A stretch of DNA of 64,000 nt from the NCBI GenBank assembly GCA_027489065.1, contig JAIYAM010000002.1, positions 40,512-104,511 of the forward strand. The letters are read 5' to 3'. The first letter of the stretch is position 1; each line of letters begins with the position of its first letter. Both the position numbers and the translations under genes were made by a program. Below the pieces are notes generated by a model. It saw only the letters and a program-made list of their open reading frames with translations, was not told where the DNA came from and did no database searches. This DNA comes from Erythrobacteraceae bacterium. GTDB lineage: Bacteria > Pseudomonadota > Alphaproteobacteria > Sphingomonadales > Sphingomonadaceae. Below, piece by piece: positions 28,937 through 38,725 of this stretch.

Positions 28937-29935
28937 TCAGGGTGCGATCAGGAAGCGCGGTTCGGCCGGTGCTGCACCCTTGGCGGGGCCGCGTACCGGG
29001 CGCAGCAGCGCCAGCTTGTCGCGCAGCACGCCAAAGCCTGCATCGATCAGCAGTCGCGGCCTGTCGCGGTTCTCGTAGAGCGCGCGCACCAGCCCGCTCT
29101 TGCGCTTGGCGTCGAGAAAATGGCGGTGGTGCCAGCGCTGCGCGCACTGCGCGCGGTGCTGCCCGAGCACCTCGCGCTCATCCGGCTTGAGGTGGACTGC
29201 CAGCATCCGGTCGTCAGCCTCGACCAGCGCCGCGAGATCGGCCGGGGCGTGGTTGGCGCTCAGCGAATTGGGACGCTCGATGGCGAGGTAGCCGCAGGCC
29301 GCGACCAGCCGGAACCGTGCCCCGGCGAGCAGCATCCGGGCATAGAGATCGAAATCCTCGCCCAGCCGCAGGCGCGGGTCATAGCGCAGGCCATGGCGGT
29401 CGAGGAAGGCGCGGCGCATCACCGGCTTGAGGAAACCCAGCTCCCCGCGCGGACGCCCGGCTTGCGAGATGTTGGCGGCAACGAAGCGTTCGAAGCTCAT
29501 CCGCTCGGCAGTGCCGCCGGTGGCGAAGGCGCTGAGATGGGCGTATTCGGCGGCCTGGTCTTCGCCGACGAACATCAGGTTGTCGGCCGACATGTCCCAA
29601 TCGCGCGAGGCATCGGCGAGCGCGGCGAAGCGCCCCGGCAGGATCATGTCGTCGGCATCGAGCACCGCGAGCAGCGGCGCGGTGGAGCGGACGATGGCAA
29701 GATTGCGCGCTGCGGCGGGGCCGAGGTTCCTTGGCGCGCGCAGCACCCGCAACCGGCCGCTGCCGTCATCGGCGCGCCATGCCTCGTGCGCGGTCGCGTC
29801 CTCGGAGGCATCGTCGACCACGAGCACCTCGCGCACTTCGGGCTCGGCGAGAGCCGAGGCGACAGCACGGCCGACGGTGGCTTCGGCATTCATCGCCGCG
29901 ACGATTACGCAGATCCCGTCGCCGCTCTCGTTCAT
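28937..29935 (-). CDS. glycosyltransferase family 2, EPS locus
   Basis: A 332-residue GT-A transferase starting at MNESGDGICVIVAAMNAEATVG. It contains VLVVDDASEDATAHEA, APLLAVLDADDMILPGRF (DADD metal motif) and LRLGEDFDLYARMLLAGARF (ED motif before the acceptor helix). ATG 29935 is preceded by AAGGGGG; the frame extending to 29995 is not needed. It is similar in layout to the divergently encoded GT2 at 30119, suggesting paralogous enzymes. It lies 45 bases upstream of wzy on the same strand. Confidence 0.9.
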   Translation of the reverse strand: MNESGDGICVIVAAMNAEATVGRAVASALAEPEVREVLVVDDASEDATAHEAWRADDGSGRLRVLRAPRNLGPAAARNLAIVRSTAPLLAVLDADDMILPGRFAALADASRDWDMSADNLMFVGEDQAAEYAHLSAFATGGTAERMSFERFVAANISQAGRPRGELGFLKPVMRRAFLDRHGLRYDPRLRLGEDFDLYARMLLAGARFRLVAACGYLAIERPNSLSANHAPADLAALVEADDRMLAVHLKPDEREVLGQHRAQCAQRWHHRHFLDAKRKSGLVRALYENRDRPRLLIDAGFGVLRDKLALLRPVRGPAKGAAPAEPRFLIAP

Positions 29936-30118
29936 GCCGTCGCTGCCCCCTTCATGCTGATTGTGCGCGCTGCTCGTGGGATTTGTGCGGTGCAATAGAC
30001 GCGAGGGGGGCTGCCTGAACTAACCTCGTTAAGGTCGCGCCTCGGGTGATCCGGCGTAGACCATCGGTGCATCGCCGTTCGTCCGCCGGCCCCCCGGACA
30101 AGAGAGACCCAAGCGCCT

Positions 30119-31510
30119 ATGGCCGCCGCCGCCCCCGATCCTGCCGCACCTCTCGTCTCGCTGCTGATGGTGGCGCGCAACGCCGCGCCGCATATCGACG
30201 CTGCGCTCCTCTCCGCACGCCGCCAGACGCTGGCGCGAATCGAGATCGTGGTGGTCGATGACCGGTCGATCGACGCGACCGGCGAGATCATCCGCCGCCA
30301 TGCCGCAGAGGACCCGCGGGTGATCGCCGTGCGCGGTCACGGCAAGGGGCTCGCCGCGGTGCGCAACCTCTCGATCGCGGCGGCCGCTGCGCCCTATGTG
30401 GCGGTGCTCGATGCTGATGACATTCTCCATCCGCGCCACGCCGAACACCTGCTCGACCTTGCAACGCGCACCGGAGCGGACATTGCCGCGGCCAACATGA
30501 TTTCCTTCTCGCGCGAGACCCCGGCGGGCCTGTTCGCGCAGGGCCCCGGCTGGACCGCCGAACGGATGATCGATCATGCCGAGTTCGTGCAGAGCGGCCG
30601 GCTCGGGCAGGAAGAGGTGCAGCTCGGCTATCTCAAGCCGCTGTTCCGGCGCGAGGCGCTGCGCCAGCATGGGCTGACCTACGACCTGCGCCTCAGGATC
30701 GGTGAGGACTGGGACCTTGTCGAACGTGCGCTCGCCGCGGGCCTCACCTATGCGTGGCGCCCGGAGCCCACCTATTACTACCGCCGCCACGAGCATTCGA
30801 CCTCGTTCCGCTGGCGTCCCGAAGACCTCGCCGCGCTGATCGCTGCCGAGCGCGACCGTATCGCCGCCGACGCGCTTGCCGCAACCGGAGCGCCCGGCGC
30901 GTTGGCGCGCGCGCGGGCCGAGCGGCTCGCCGCGCTCGAGGACACGCTCGCGCATTGCGAGGCAGTCGGGCACCTCAAGGATCGCCGCATCGACCGCGCG
31001 CTGCCGCATCTGCTGCGCCGTCCGCGTAGCTTCGCCTTGTTGTGGCACAGCCTGCGCGAGGGGTTGGGTCGCCGCGCCGCGACTGCCGCGCGCCGCCAGC
31101 GCACCGCCATCACCGCCGCCGAAACTGAGGCCCCGCACGTACTGGTCTGCGGCGAGGAACGGCCCGGCTCGCCGGTCGCGATCGCCGCCGCTCTGGTCAA
31201 GGCGAGCGGCTGCAAGCTCAAGCGGCTGACCCGCGCCCAACTCGCCGATCCGCTCACGACTGCGCGCGCCGGGCAGGGCGCGGCGATGGTGCTGCTCGCC
31301 GACGAGGCGCTCGCCGACGCCGCCGCCCACGCGATCGGCGACGGGGCGCCCTTCGTCGCCGCCGCCGGCACGCGCCACCCGATCGTCCAGCACTTCCTCG
31401 ACGAGCAGAGCTGCGGCAACCTGCTCGGCCTGCTGCCTGCCAGCGCGCTCGCCGACAACGGGCTGGCATGGCGCAAGCGTGCGGCGGTAGCTGCGGGACC
31501 TGCCCTATGA
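30119..31510 (+). CDS. glycosyltransferase family 2 with C-terminal extension, EPS locus
   Basis: A 463-residue protein. The first 250 residues form a GT2 domain: VSLLMVARNAAPHIDAALLSA, IVVVDDRSIDATGE, YVAVLDADDILHPRHA, LRIGEDWDLVERALAAG. The last 200 residues are Ala/Arg-rich and include a small nucleotide-fold-like part (HVLVCGEERPGSPVAIAAALV) of unknown role. It starts at ATG 30119 and overlaps the next gene by ATGA. It is divergent from the related GT2 at 28937; a CTAACC/GTTAAG pair (30020-30034) sits between them. Confidence 0.88.
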   Translation: MAAAAPDPAAPLVSLLMVARNAAPHIDAALLSARRQTLARIEIVVVDDRSIDATGEIIRRHAAEDPRVIAVRGHGKGLAAVRNLSIAAAAAPYVAVLDADDILHPRHAEHLLDLATRTGADIAAANMISFSRETPAGLFAQGPGWTAERMIDHAEFVQSGRLGQEEVQLGYLKPLFRREALRQHGLTYDLRLRIGEDWDLVERALAAGLTYAWRPEPTYYYRRHEHSTSFRWRPEDLAALIAAERDRIAADALAATGAPGALARARAERLAALEDTLAHCEAVGHLKDRRIDRALPHLLRRPRSFALLWHSLREGLGRRAATAARRQRTAITAAETEAPHVLVCGEERPGSPVAIAAALVKASGCKLKRLTRAQLADPLTTARAGQGAAMVLLADEALADAAAHAIGDGAPFVAAAGTRHPIVQHFLDEQSCGNLLGLLPASALADNGLAWRKRAAVAAGPAL

Positions 31511-32856
31511 GTGGCAAGCCGCAATCGCTCCCCGCCCGTCTTCCGCGCGCCTTCATCGTCAGCCGCCAGCGCCTGATCGGCGCGACCAACGGCAGTTCGT
31601 CCTATCTCCTCGATATCGCCCGGTCGGTCGCCGATGCCGGGTTCGCGCCGGTGCTGTTGCAACCCTCGCCCGACATCATGGGCCGCGTGCCGTTCTTCCG
31701 CGCCCGGCCCGAAATGCGGATTTTCGCCGACCACCGCATCCGCGGCGTGGCCAGGTTTGGCCGCTGGTTCGTCTCGCGCGATGCCAGCGTGTGGCGCGAT
31801 GCGGCGCTGGGCGTGGCGCAGAGCCTTGCGCGACGCGCCGGCTTCACCGCGCCGTGGACCGTCGATCGCCCGCGCCCCTATGCGATTGCCGCCGATTGGA
31901 CCCCCGAAGACCGCGAATGGCTCGCCGCCCAGACACGCAGCGATTGCCTTGGCGCGCGCGACATGGTGATCGCCGATTACGCCTTCCAGTCCGAAGCCTT
32001 CGCCGCATTGGGCGTCCCGCGGGAACGCAGCGCGATCATCATGCACGATCTCTTCCACTGGCGCGGGCAATCGGGCGCAGGCGCCGAGCGCGACAGTGTC
32101 GCCGCGCTCACGCGCGAGGCGGAGATCGCGCTGCTCTCCCGCGCCGGTACGGTGATTGCGATCCAGCAGGAGGAGGCGGATTTCGTGAGCCGCGCCCTGC
32201 CGCCCACGCGGGTGATCCTCGCGCCGGGCACGCGCAGCCCCGAGCCCTCGCAGGGCGCGCCCGGCGATCCCGAGCGTCTGCTGTTCGTCGGCAGCCGCAC
32301 CGCGCCCAATACCGATGGCCTCCGGTGGTTCCTCGACACCGTATGGCCGCAGATCGCGGAGCTTTCGCCCGACACCCGGCTCGACGTGATCGGCACGGTC
32401 GCGGCGGACTTCGATGCGGGCCGGATGCCTGCGGGCGTGCGGCTTCACGGGCTCGTCCCCGATCTCGCCCCCTTCTACCGCCGCGCCGGGATCGTCGTCT
32501 CGCCGCTGCGCTTCGGATCGGGGCTGAAGATCAAGCTCGTCGAGGCGCTCGCCTGGGGCAAGCCGACGGTGGCGAGCCCCGTCACCCTCCAAGGCGTCGA
32601 GCAGGCCTGCGGCCCCGCCGTGATGGTGGCGGCGGATGCCGCGAGTTTCGCCGCCGCGATCCTTGCGCTCCAGCGTGACGGCGATCTGCGCAGCCTGCTG
32701 GCGCGGCGCGCGCAGATGGTGGTGGAGGCCCATTTCGCGCGCGGTGCCGCGCACCGGAACCTGCGCGACTGGTGTCAGGAAGTGGCGAAGGGCAATGCCG
32801 GGGCCGGAATGCTTCTGCCGCCCGACACGCGCGCGACGATTTCCTGCTTCCAGTAG
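31507..32856 (+). CDS. glycosyltransferase, GT4/GT1-like, EPS locus
   Basis: A 449-residue GT-B protein. ATG 31507 forms an ATGA overlap with the preceding GT2 stop. The C-terminal half is clear: RLLFVGSRTAPNTDGLRWFLD, VRLHGLVPDLAPFYRRAGIVV, and SPLRFGSGLKIKLVEALAWGKPTV, which is the donor-phosphate E(x7)E-type site of the glycosyltransferase group 1 family. The N-terminal half is variable acceptor-binding. The 3' end overlaps the convergent GT2 by 82 bases, a long tail-to-tail overlap for this genome. Confidence 0.88.
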   Translation: MSGKPQSLPARLPRAFIVSRQRLIGATNGSSSYLLDIARSVADAGFAPVLLQPSPDIMGRVPFFRARPEMRIFADHRIRGVARFGRWFVSRDASVWRDAALGVAQSLARRAGFTAPWTVDRPRPYAIAADWTPEDREWLAAQTRSDCLGARDMVIADYAFQSEAFAALGVPRERSAIIMHDLFHWRGQSGAGAERDSVAALTREAEIALLSRAGTVIAIQQEEADFVSRALPPTRVILAPGTRSPEPSQGAPGDPERLLFVGSRTAPNTDGLRWFLDTVWPQIAELSPDTRLDVIGTVAADFDAGRMPAGVRLHGLVPDLAPFYRRAGIVVSPLRFGSGLKIKLVEALAWGKPTVASPVTLQGVEQACGPAVMVAADAASFAAAILALQRDGDLRSLLARRAQMVVEAHFARGAAHRNLRDWCQEVAKGNAGAGMLLPPDTRATISCFQ

Positions 32857-33800
32857 CCTGCGCTCCAGGCCACGTGCATGATCATCGCCGCCGTGCCTGC
32901 AAGGGCGACAGCGGCGCGCTTTTCCCGGATCGCGAGGGCGATACCCCAGCCTTGGCACAGCAGAGCCCAGCTCAGCGCCGGGAGCGCCAGCACCGGCACC
33001 AGCGGCGCGGCGAGGGCCAGCACACAAACAGGCGCGATCCCCAGCGGCAGCGCCTGGCGCAGCCTGAGCGGACGGCGGTGGCGGCGCACGGTCGTCGCCC
33101 GGCCCGCGCCATAGCGGAAATACTGGCGGGCCAGCGCGCGCGGCGTCGTCCGCGGGAAATAGGTCACGGGCACATGGGGGGCGAGCCAGATGCGGCTTCC
33201 CCGTGCGATCATCCTGAGGTCGAGTTCGGCATCCTCGTTGCAGGGCATGGTCTCGCAATAGCCGCCCGCCGCGGTGAAGGCGGCGATCCGCATCAGCGCA
33301 TGGTGCCCGTGTTCGACCAGCCCCGCCTTTGCGCCCGTCCGGTGCGCCGCGCCGCCGGTGCCGAGCCGCGAGTTTTGCGCGGCCGCCACGCCCCGGCCGA
33401 AGGCGCGTGCCCATGCGCCTGGCGCATGGCTCGGCGCGCGCGTGACCATCCCCACCACCACCGCATCCACGCCCTCGGCTGCGGCGGTCGCCAGCAGGCG
33501 CGACACGTAGTCGGCAGGGTAGCGCGCATGGGCATCGACCCGCGCGAGCCACGTCGCCTCGCCGCCGAAGCGTGCCACCGCGCGGTTGATCCCGGCGCTC
33601 TGGATGCGGTCCGGATTGTCGAGCAGCAAGACGCGCGGCTCGCTGGCCGCGATGGCTTGCACGATGGCGCGCGTTCCGTCGGTGCTCCCGCCATCGGCAA
33701 CGACGATCCGGATGTTGGCGGGATCGGCGAGCAGGCACTCGAGCAGCGGGGCGATGTGCTCCGCCTCGTTGAGGCAGGGGATGACGGTGAGGACGGTCAC
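32775..33800 (-). CDS. glycosyltransferase family 2, ExoA-like, membrane-associated
   Basis: A 341-residue GT2 with ExoA/succinoglycan-type layout: TVIPCLNEAEHIAPLLECL, IRIVVADGGSTDGTRAIV, ATWLARVDAHARYPADYV (DAH metal motif) and CNEDAELDLRMIARG. A QxxRW-like stretch follows (ARQYFRYGAG). The C-terminal 90 residues hold three or four membrane helices. The start is GTG 33800, overlapping the stop of the upstream glycosyltransferase gene (GTGA), so translation is coupled. It ends 82 bases inside the convergent GT4-like gene. Confidence 0.9.
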   Translation of the reverse strand: MTVLTVIPCLNEAEHIAPLLECLLADPANIRIVVADGGSTDGTRAIVQAIAASEPRVLLLDNPDRIQSAGINRAVARFGGEATWLARVDAHARYPADYVSRLLATAAAEGVDAVVVGMVTRAPSHAPGAWARAFGRGVAAAQNSRLGTGGAAHRTGAKAGLVEHGHHALMRIAAFTAAGGYCETMPCNEDAELDLRMIARGSRIWLAPHVPVTYFPRTTPRALARQYFRYGAGRATTVRRHRRPLRLRQALPLGIAPVCVLALAAPLVPVLALPALSWALLCQGWGIALAIREKRAAVALAGTAAMIMHVAWSAGYWKQEIVARVSGGRSIPAPALPFATS

Positions 33801-34930
33801 GAGGCGGTCGTCTCCAGCTGGCGCACGAGGCTGCGGTGATCCTCGGGCGAGAAGGCGACCGCCGAGCGGGGCAGCGCCCGCGCCGCCTCGCTGAGCGCGG
33901 CGTAGCTATCGGGGGTGAGCGCCTCGAGCGCCTTGCCCAGCGCCTCGCCCTCGGTCAGGCGCAGGCCGACGCCCGCCGCCTCCAGCCAGCGCCCGGTTTC
34001 GACGTCGGCCAGCGCGACCGGCACCACGCCATGCGCGAGGCTTTCGTATAGCCGGTTGGGGAGCAGCCACGCCGAGTTCAGCCCCTCCTCGAAATAGTCG
34101 ATGCACCACGCGAAATGGACCCGCCCGTAAAGGCGCGGAAGATCGGCAGGGCGGTAGGGCCCGACATATTCCATGCCCGGCGTGCGGGCGATTTCGGCGG
34201 GCAGGTCGGCGAAGACATCGGGCGAGGGGATGCCCGCGACCAGCACGCGCACCCGCCCGTCGGCACGCGCGACGAGGCGGCTGAGGATCACGAGGCTGCG
34301 GCGGCAGCGCAGCATGCCGAACCACCCGATCGTCCACGGGCCGCCGGCGGGCGCGCCCAAGCCGTTGCTCTCCGACGCGGGGGCCGGGACGGGGGCGGAA
34401 GGCAGCGCGCTGACCTTGTTCTCGATCAGGTCGACCGGGCCGTGCCAGTTCTGGACCGTGCGGAAGTAGTCGCGCTCGAAGGCGGGCGAGCTGACGATCA
34501 CCCGCGCGGTGCGCGCAAGCAGCCTGCGCTCGATCAGCCGCAGCGCGCGGCTGGCGAGGCCGGTTCCGAGCAGCTTGCGGTGAATGTCGAGGCATTCGTA
34601 GACGAGGCTCTGTCCCGGCCGGGCAAGGGCGGCGCCGATCGCCAGCATTTCGAGATTGCGCGCAACGACGATGTCCGAACTGCGCACCAGCGCCTTCAAG
34701 CGGCGGGGGCTGGCCAGGGTCCTGAGCACCAGCAGCGCGCGCTGGCCGAGCCTTGCATCATGGCTGCGCCCCAGCGGCAAGGCGGGCGCGCCTGCGACGC
34801 TGGCGGGCGCGGCGCGGCGATAGAAGCCGGCGAGCCTGACCGCCGCGCCGCCGGCGCTGAGGCCCTCGACCCGGCGCGCGACCGCGGCATCGCCGAGATC
34901 GTGGACGAGATAGGCGATCGTGCTCGTCAT
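33797..34930 (-). CDS. glycosyltransferase, GT-B type, EPS locus
   Basis: A 377-residue protein beginning MTSTIAYLVHDLGDAAVARR. GT-B features include DIVVARNLEMLAIGAAL, RVIVSSPAFERDYF, PWTIGWFGMLRCRRSL, MEYVGPYRPADLPRLYGRVHF and the C-terminal LNSAWLLPNRLYESLAHGVVPVAL, with the Glu-containing donor loop. The start is ATG 34930; it is divergent from the wzc-like gene. The sugar donor is unknown. It is coupled to the ExoA-like GT2 by a 4-base overlap. Confidence 0.87.
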   Translation of the reverse strand: MTSTIAYLVHDLGDAAVARRVEGLSAGGAAVRLAGFYRRAAPASVAGAPALPLGRSHDARLGQRALLVLRTLASPRRLKALVRSSDIVVARNLEMLAIGAALARPGQSLVYECLDIHRKLLGTGLASRALRLIERRLLARTARVIVSSPAFERDYFRTVQNWHGPVDLIENKVSALPSAPVPAPASESNGLGAPAGGPWTIGWFGMLRCRRSLVILSRLVARADGRVRVLVAGIPSPDVFADLPAEIARTPGMEYVGPYRPADLPRLYGRVHFAWCIDYFEEGLNSAWLLPNRLYESLAHGVVPVALADVETGRWLEAAGVGLRLTEGEALGKALEALTPDSYAALSEAARALPRSAVAFSPEDHRSLVRQLETTAS

Positions 34931-35117
34931 GCAGCGTGAACCTTGTTTCCCCGGCCCTGCGACAAGGCCCTTATCGCGCCCGTCATGGCGCAAGCCTGCT
35001 GCGGTGCAGCAAACCGCGATGGCAAAGCAGGTTATGGCCGCTGGCCCGGCGAGCGGGCAGGTGATCCTCGCAATCAGCCGGCGCTTCTGCCGGCCCTCGG
35101 GATATGGGGAGACGCCC

Positions 35118-37427
35118 TTGGCGACGCGAGCAGACCGGTTGGTTCACGACAATCCCGATGCCCAGGCGGCAGGCCTTGGCGTGCCGCGCGCGGACACCGC
35201 GCCTCTCCCTCGGGGTGACCTGCGCGGCGATATGCGGGGCGGCAGCGGCGGTGGCGGTGACGACGGGCATGGCGGCGGCGGCGGGGGTTATGGCGCGGGC
35301 GGCGGCGGGTCGTCCCCGTTCCTGCCCGATCCGGGCCTGCTGTGGCTGGTGTTCCGCCGGCGCATGGGCCTGTTCCTCATCGTGTTCATTGCCGTGCTGG
35401 CGCTGGTCGCAGCCTTCACGCTGACGCGCCCGGTGCTCTATTCCGCCTCGGCGAGCGTGCTGATCCAGCCGCGGCAGGCGCAGGTGCTCGAAAGCAAAGC
35501 GGTTGCGCCTGAACTGCGCGACGACACCAACGTAATCGACACCGAGGTCGAGATCCTCTCCTCGCGGCGGCTTGCGGGCCGTGTCGCAGAGGCGCTGAAG
35601 CTCGAAACCTGGCCCGAGTTTCAAAACATGCCGCGTAGTGCGGCCAACGCGGTCGGGCGCGAGGAGCCCGGCACCCACCCGCTCGCGGGCGCGGTGCTCC
35701 AGCGCATGGACATCCGCCGCTCGGGCCTCACCTACCTCATCGACATCACCGCGCGGGCCGAAAGCCCCAAGCTCGCCGCCGCGCTCGCCAATGAATATGC
35801 GCGCCAATATCTTGCCCAGCAGCAGGAGATGAAGTCGAGCACGTCCGAAGGCGCGCAGGAATTCCTGCAGTCGCGACTGGTCGAACTCAGGCTCAAGGCC
35901 TCGCAGGCCGACGAGGCGCTTCAGAACTACATGATCCGCAACGGGCTGATGAGCGCGGAAGGCGCGACCATGGCGGAGCAGGAGGTCTCGGTTCTCAATC
36001 AGGAGATTTCCGCCGCCCGCGCCGCGCTGGCCGAAAAGGAAGGCCAGCTCGCCGCAGCCCGCACCCGCGTCGGAGGGCGCAGCGGCGGCGGGGCGGATGT
36101 CCCTGCGGCGCTCAATTCGGCAACGATTTCCCAGCTGCGCGCACGCGAGGCGGAGCTGACTGGTGAGGTCGCACGGCTCGGCGAGCGTTTGGGGCCGCAG
36201 CACCCCGAACTGCGCCGGGCGCAGGGCGAGCTCGTCGATATCCGCGGCCAGATCCAGCAGCAGATCGACCGCGTGCTCGCGTCGCTCGAAGCCGACGTGC
36301 AGGCCGCCCGCTCGCGGGTTGCATCACTGGAAGCGAGCCAGGGCCGTGCGCGCGGTTCGCTTGCCTCGAATTCCTCGGCGCAGGCCGGCTACCTCCAGCT
36401 CGAACGCGATGCCAAGGCCGCACGCCAGATCTACGACACCTTCCTTGCCCGCTCGCAGGATGTCGAGGCGCAGTCCGGTCTGATCCGGCCCGACGCGTCG
36501 ATCGAGACTCTTGCGCGCGAACCCGTGATGCCGTCTTCGCCGAGCTATCCGCTGGCGGCGGCCACGGGTCTCGCGCTGGCGCTGATCCTCGGCTTCGTGG
36601 CCATCGCCGGGGCCGAATATCTCGACGCGCGCATCCGCACCCGCGCCGATGTCGAAAAGCGCCTCGGCCTCGCCTATCTCGGCGCGGTGCCGGAGCTGGG
36701 CAGCACCACCAAGCAGCGCGTGCGCGGGGAGGAGCCGCAGGACTACCTGCTCGCCCACCCGCAGTCGAAGTTCACCGAGGCGGTGCGTGCGCTCAAGAAC
36801 GCGATCATCCTCGCGCCCGGCGGCGCGCCGCGTTCGATCGCGGTGACCTCGGCCCTCCCGCGTGAGGGCAAGTCGACGACCTCGATCTGCCTTGCCCGCA
36901 TGTTCGCCGATTCGGGCATGCGCACCGTGCTCGTCGATTGCGACGCGCGCCGCCGCGCGGTCAGCAACGCGCTATTGCCCGAAGGCTGGGACGGCTTCGG
37001 CGAGTACCTGCGGCGCGAAACCCCGCTGGCGCGCGCTCTGGCAGTGGAAGAGCACACCGGGCTCGCGGTGCTCGGCTCGCGTCGCTCCGACGGGACTGCG
37101 CGCGAGCTGTTCGTGAAGGTGCCGCTCGCCGAGATGCTCGCCGAGTTGGCGATGCAGTTCGACATGGTGGTGATCGACACGGCGCCGGTGCTGGGCGTGG
37201 CCGAGACGCGGCTGATCGCGGCCGGGGTGGAGAGCACGCTGATGCTCGCCCGCTGGCGCGATACCTCAATCAAGGCCGCCGAAACCGCCGCCGATCTGCT
37301 CGTCGGCGCCGATGCCGATGTGGTGGGCGTGGCGCTCACCCGGGTCGATGTGAGGAAATACGGCAGCACCGGCCAGCAGGACGTCTATTCCTACCAGAAC
37401 AAGTTCGCGGGCTATTACGTCGATTGA
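35118..37427 (+). CDS. Wzc-type polysaccharide copolymerase / bacterial tyrosine autokinase
   Basis: Inner-membrane regulator of EPS chain length and export, about 769 residues from TTG 35118 (GGGGAG lies 7 bases upstream). In-frame ATGs further up (35019, 35034) are possible. A Gly/His/Asp-rich N-terminal tail precedes helix 1 (LFLIVFIAVLALVAAF), a periplasmic Wzz domain with coiled coils, and helix 2 (LAAATGLALALILGFVAIAG). The BY-kinase domain has Walker A SALPREGKSTTS (K585), A' TVLVDCDARRR and B MVVIDTAPVLG. It ends in a tyrosine cluster (QDVYSYQNKFAGYYVD), the usual autophosphorylation site. Partner: the Wza-like lipoprotein. Confidence 0.93.
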   Translation: MATRADRLVHDNPDAQAAGLGVPRADTAPLPRGDLRGDMRGGSGGGGDDGHGGGGGGYGAGGGGSSPFLPDPGLLWLVFRRRMGLFLIVFIAVLALVAAFTLTRPVLYSASASVLIQPRQAQVLESKAVAPELRDDTNVIDTEVEILSSRRLAGRVAEALKLETWPEFQNMPRSAANAVGREEPGTHPLAGAVLQRMDIRRSGLTYLIDITARAESPKLAAALANEYARQYLAQQQEMKSSTSEGAQEFLQSRLVELRLKASQADEALQNYMIRNGLMSAEGATMAEQEVSVLNQEISAARAALAEKEGQLAAARTRVGGRSGGGADVPAALNSATISQLRAREAELTGEVARLGERLGPQHPELRRAQGELVDIRGQIQQQIDRVLASLEADVQAARSRVASLEASQGRARGSLASNSSAQAGYLQLERDAKAARQIYDTFLARSQDVEAQSGLIRPDASIETLAREPVMPSSPSYPLAAATGLALALILGFVAIAGAEYLDARIRTRADVEKRLGLAYLGAVPELGSTTKQRVRGEEPQDYLLAHPQSKFTEAVRALKNAIILAPGGAPRSIAVTSALPREGKSTTSICLARMFADSGMRTVLVDCDARRRAVSNALLPEGWDGFGEYLRRETPLARALAVEEHTGLAVLGSRRSDGTARELFVKVPLAEMLAELAMQFDMVVIDTAPVLGVAETRLIAAGVESTLMLARWRDTSIKAAETAADLLVGADADVVGVALTRVDVRKYGSTGQQDVYSYQNKFAGYYVD

Positions 37428-37447
37428 TAGTCCGCGGCGGGCGGGGG

Positions 37448-38725
37448 TCAGAACACCAGTCTGACCCCTGCGCTCACCCGGTTGCGGGTGAATTCGCGGA
37501 AGAAGGCCTCGTCGGCGAAGCGCTGGAAGCGGTCGGCGCGCGCGAAGACCCGCAAGGTGCGGTTGAGCTTCCATGTCCCGCCCACCATCAGGTTGTATTC
37601 GTCCGCGCTGGTCTCGATCTGGCCGACAGTCTCGATCCGCGCGATCCCGGCGCGGCCTTCGAGGATGAGGTTCCGCAGCAGCTCGTGCTCGGCCTCGATG
37701 CGCGCCTGGCTGCGCACGTTGCCGCTGACGAGCTGCGAGCCGCCTTCCTCGACCTGCCGGTCGGCGATGAAGCGCAAGGTGGTGAGCGGGGTGATGTTCC
37801 AGGTGAGGTTCGCCCCGAAGCTGAGGCCGGTGAGGCCCTTGCTGCTCGGATCGTCGACCGAGCGGTGGAGCACGCCCGCACGCAGTTCGCCGAACAGCAG
37901 ATTGGTAAGCTCGACCCGCGCGCCGCCCTCGATGGCGTAGCCGGTGGTGTCGCGGTCGAAGGTCGACGCGGCTTCGTCCGAATAGGTCAGCCGGTCGACC
38001 TGCCCGCGCACAAGGCCTGAAATCCGCGGGCTGAACTCGACCAGCGTGGTCACCGACCCGCGCCAGTAGACCGAATCCCGGAAGTCCTGATCGAGCTCGC
38101 CGCCGCCGGGCAGCGGCGCGTCGTCGAAATCGAGCGCCACCATCTGGAGGTCGCCGATCACCTGCACGCGGCCCATCTCGCGCGCTGCGGACAGCAGCGT
38201 GTCGGCGCGGCGGAAGCGGGTCGGCTCGCGCGCCTGCGCGGCGCTGGTGATGTTGGCGCGGTCTTCGGCCAGCGCATCCAGCGACGCGACGATCCGCGCC
38301 GAGGTGTCGCGGTCGATGTCGAGCCGGCCGCGCACCCGCGCGCCGCCTTGCAGCGTGTCTTCGGTGGTGAAGCGTTCGTGGAAGTTCTGCTGGATATAGG
38401 CGTCGCCCTCGAGGCTGTGGCGCTGCCAGTTGGACTTCAGATCGACCGCGCCGCGCACCGTCAGCTCGAAATCGCCCGCACCGTTGTCGGGCAGGGCGAG
38501 GATGTTGTCGTCATATTCGAGGCGGGTTTCGATGCTCGGATAGATGAAGAAGCTGCCGATCCGCCCGCCGACGGGCTCGAAATCCTCGAGCTGCCGGTCG
38601 GAAGGGGCGGGCAGGGCGCCCGTCGCCTGCGGGGACTGGGCCCCGTTCTGCGCGCGTGCGGCGGTGCCGGCGACAAGCAGGGTGGCGAGGCTGACGAAGC
38701 CGGTGGCACGGGCGAGTTGGCGCAT
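37448..38725 (-). CDS. outer-membrane beta-barrel protein of the EPS locus (PF10082-like)
   Basis: A 425-residue protein from ATG 38725 with AGGAGGGG upstream and a signal peptide (MRQLARATGFVSLATLLVAGTAARA). The mature part opens with PSIETRLEYDDNIL, diagnostic of the beta-barrel porin 2 family seen in EPS loci. It has repeating amphipathic strands and ends in a C-terminal aromatic strand (RVSAGVRLVF), the usual Bam recognition end. It probably assists EPS passage or anchoring. It converges with wzc (20-base gap). A TTAACC box lies about 70 bases upstream. Confidence 0.88.
   Translation of the reverse strand: MRQLARATGFVSLATLLVAGTAARAQNGAQSPQATGALPAPSDRQLEDFEPVGGRIGSFFIYPSIETRLEYDDNILALPDNGAGDFELTVRGAVDLKSNWQRHSLEGDAYIQQNFHERFTTEDTLQGGARVRGRLDIDRDTSARIVASLDALAEDRANITSAAQAREPTRFRRADTLLSAAREMGRVQVIGDLQMVALDFDDAPLPGGGELDQDFRDSVYWRGSVTTLVEFSPRISGLVRGQVDRLTYSDEAASTFDRDTTGYAIEGGARVELTNLLFGELRAGVLHRSVDDPSSKGLTGLSFGANLTWNITPLTTLRFIADRQVEEGGSQLVSGNVRSQARIEAEHELLRNLILEGRAGIARIETVGQIETSADEYNLMVGGTWKLNRTLRVFARADRFQRFADEAFFREFTRNRVSAGVRLVF

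Noticed and set aside
27359..29998. Very long open frame (879 codons) on the plus strand opposite wza-like, wzy and a GT2 gene
   Set aside because: It is antisense to three well-supported genes, is very rich in Arg/Gln/His, and has no motifs; a codon-bias shadow in high-GC DNA.
30778..33738. 986-codon minus-strand open frame
   Set aside because: It runs antisense through the GT2 and GT4 genes at 30119 and 31507 and lacks any domain; the true minus gene here is the GT2 at 32775.
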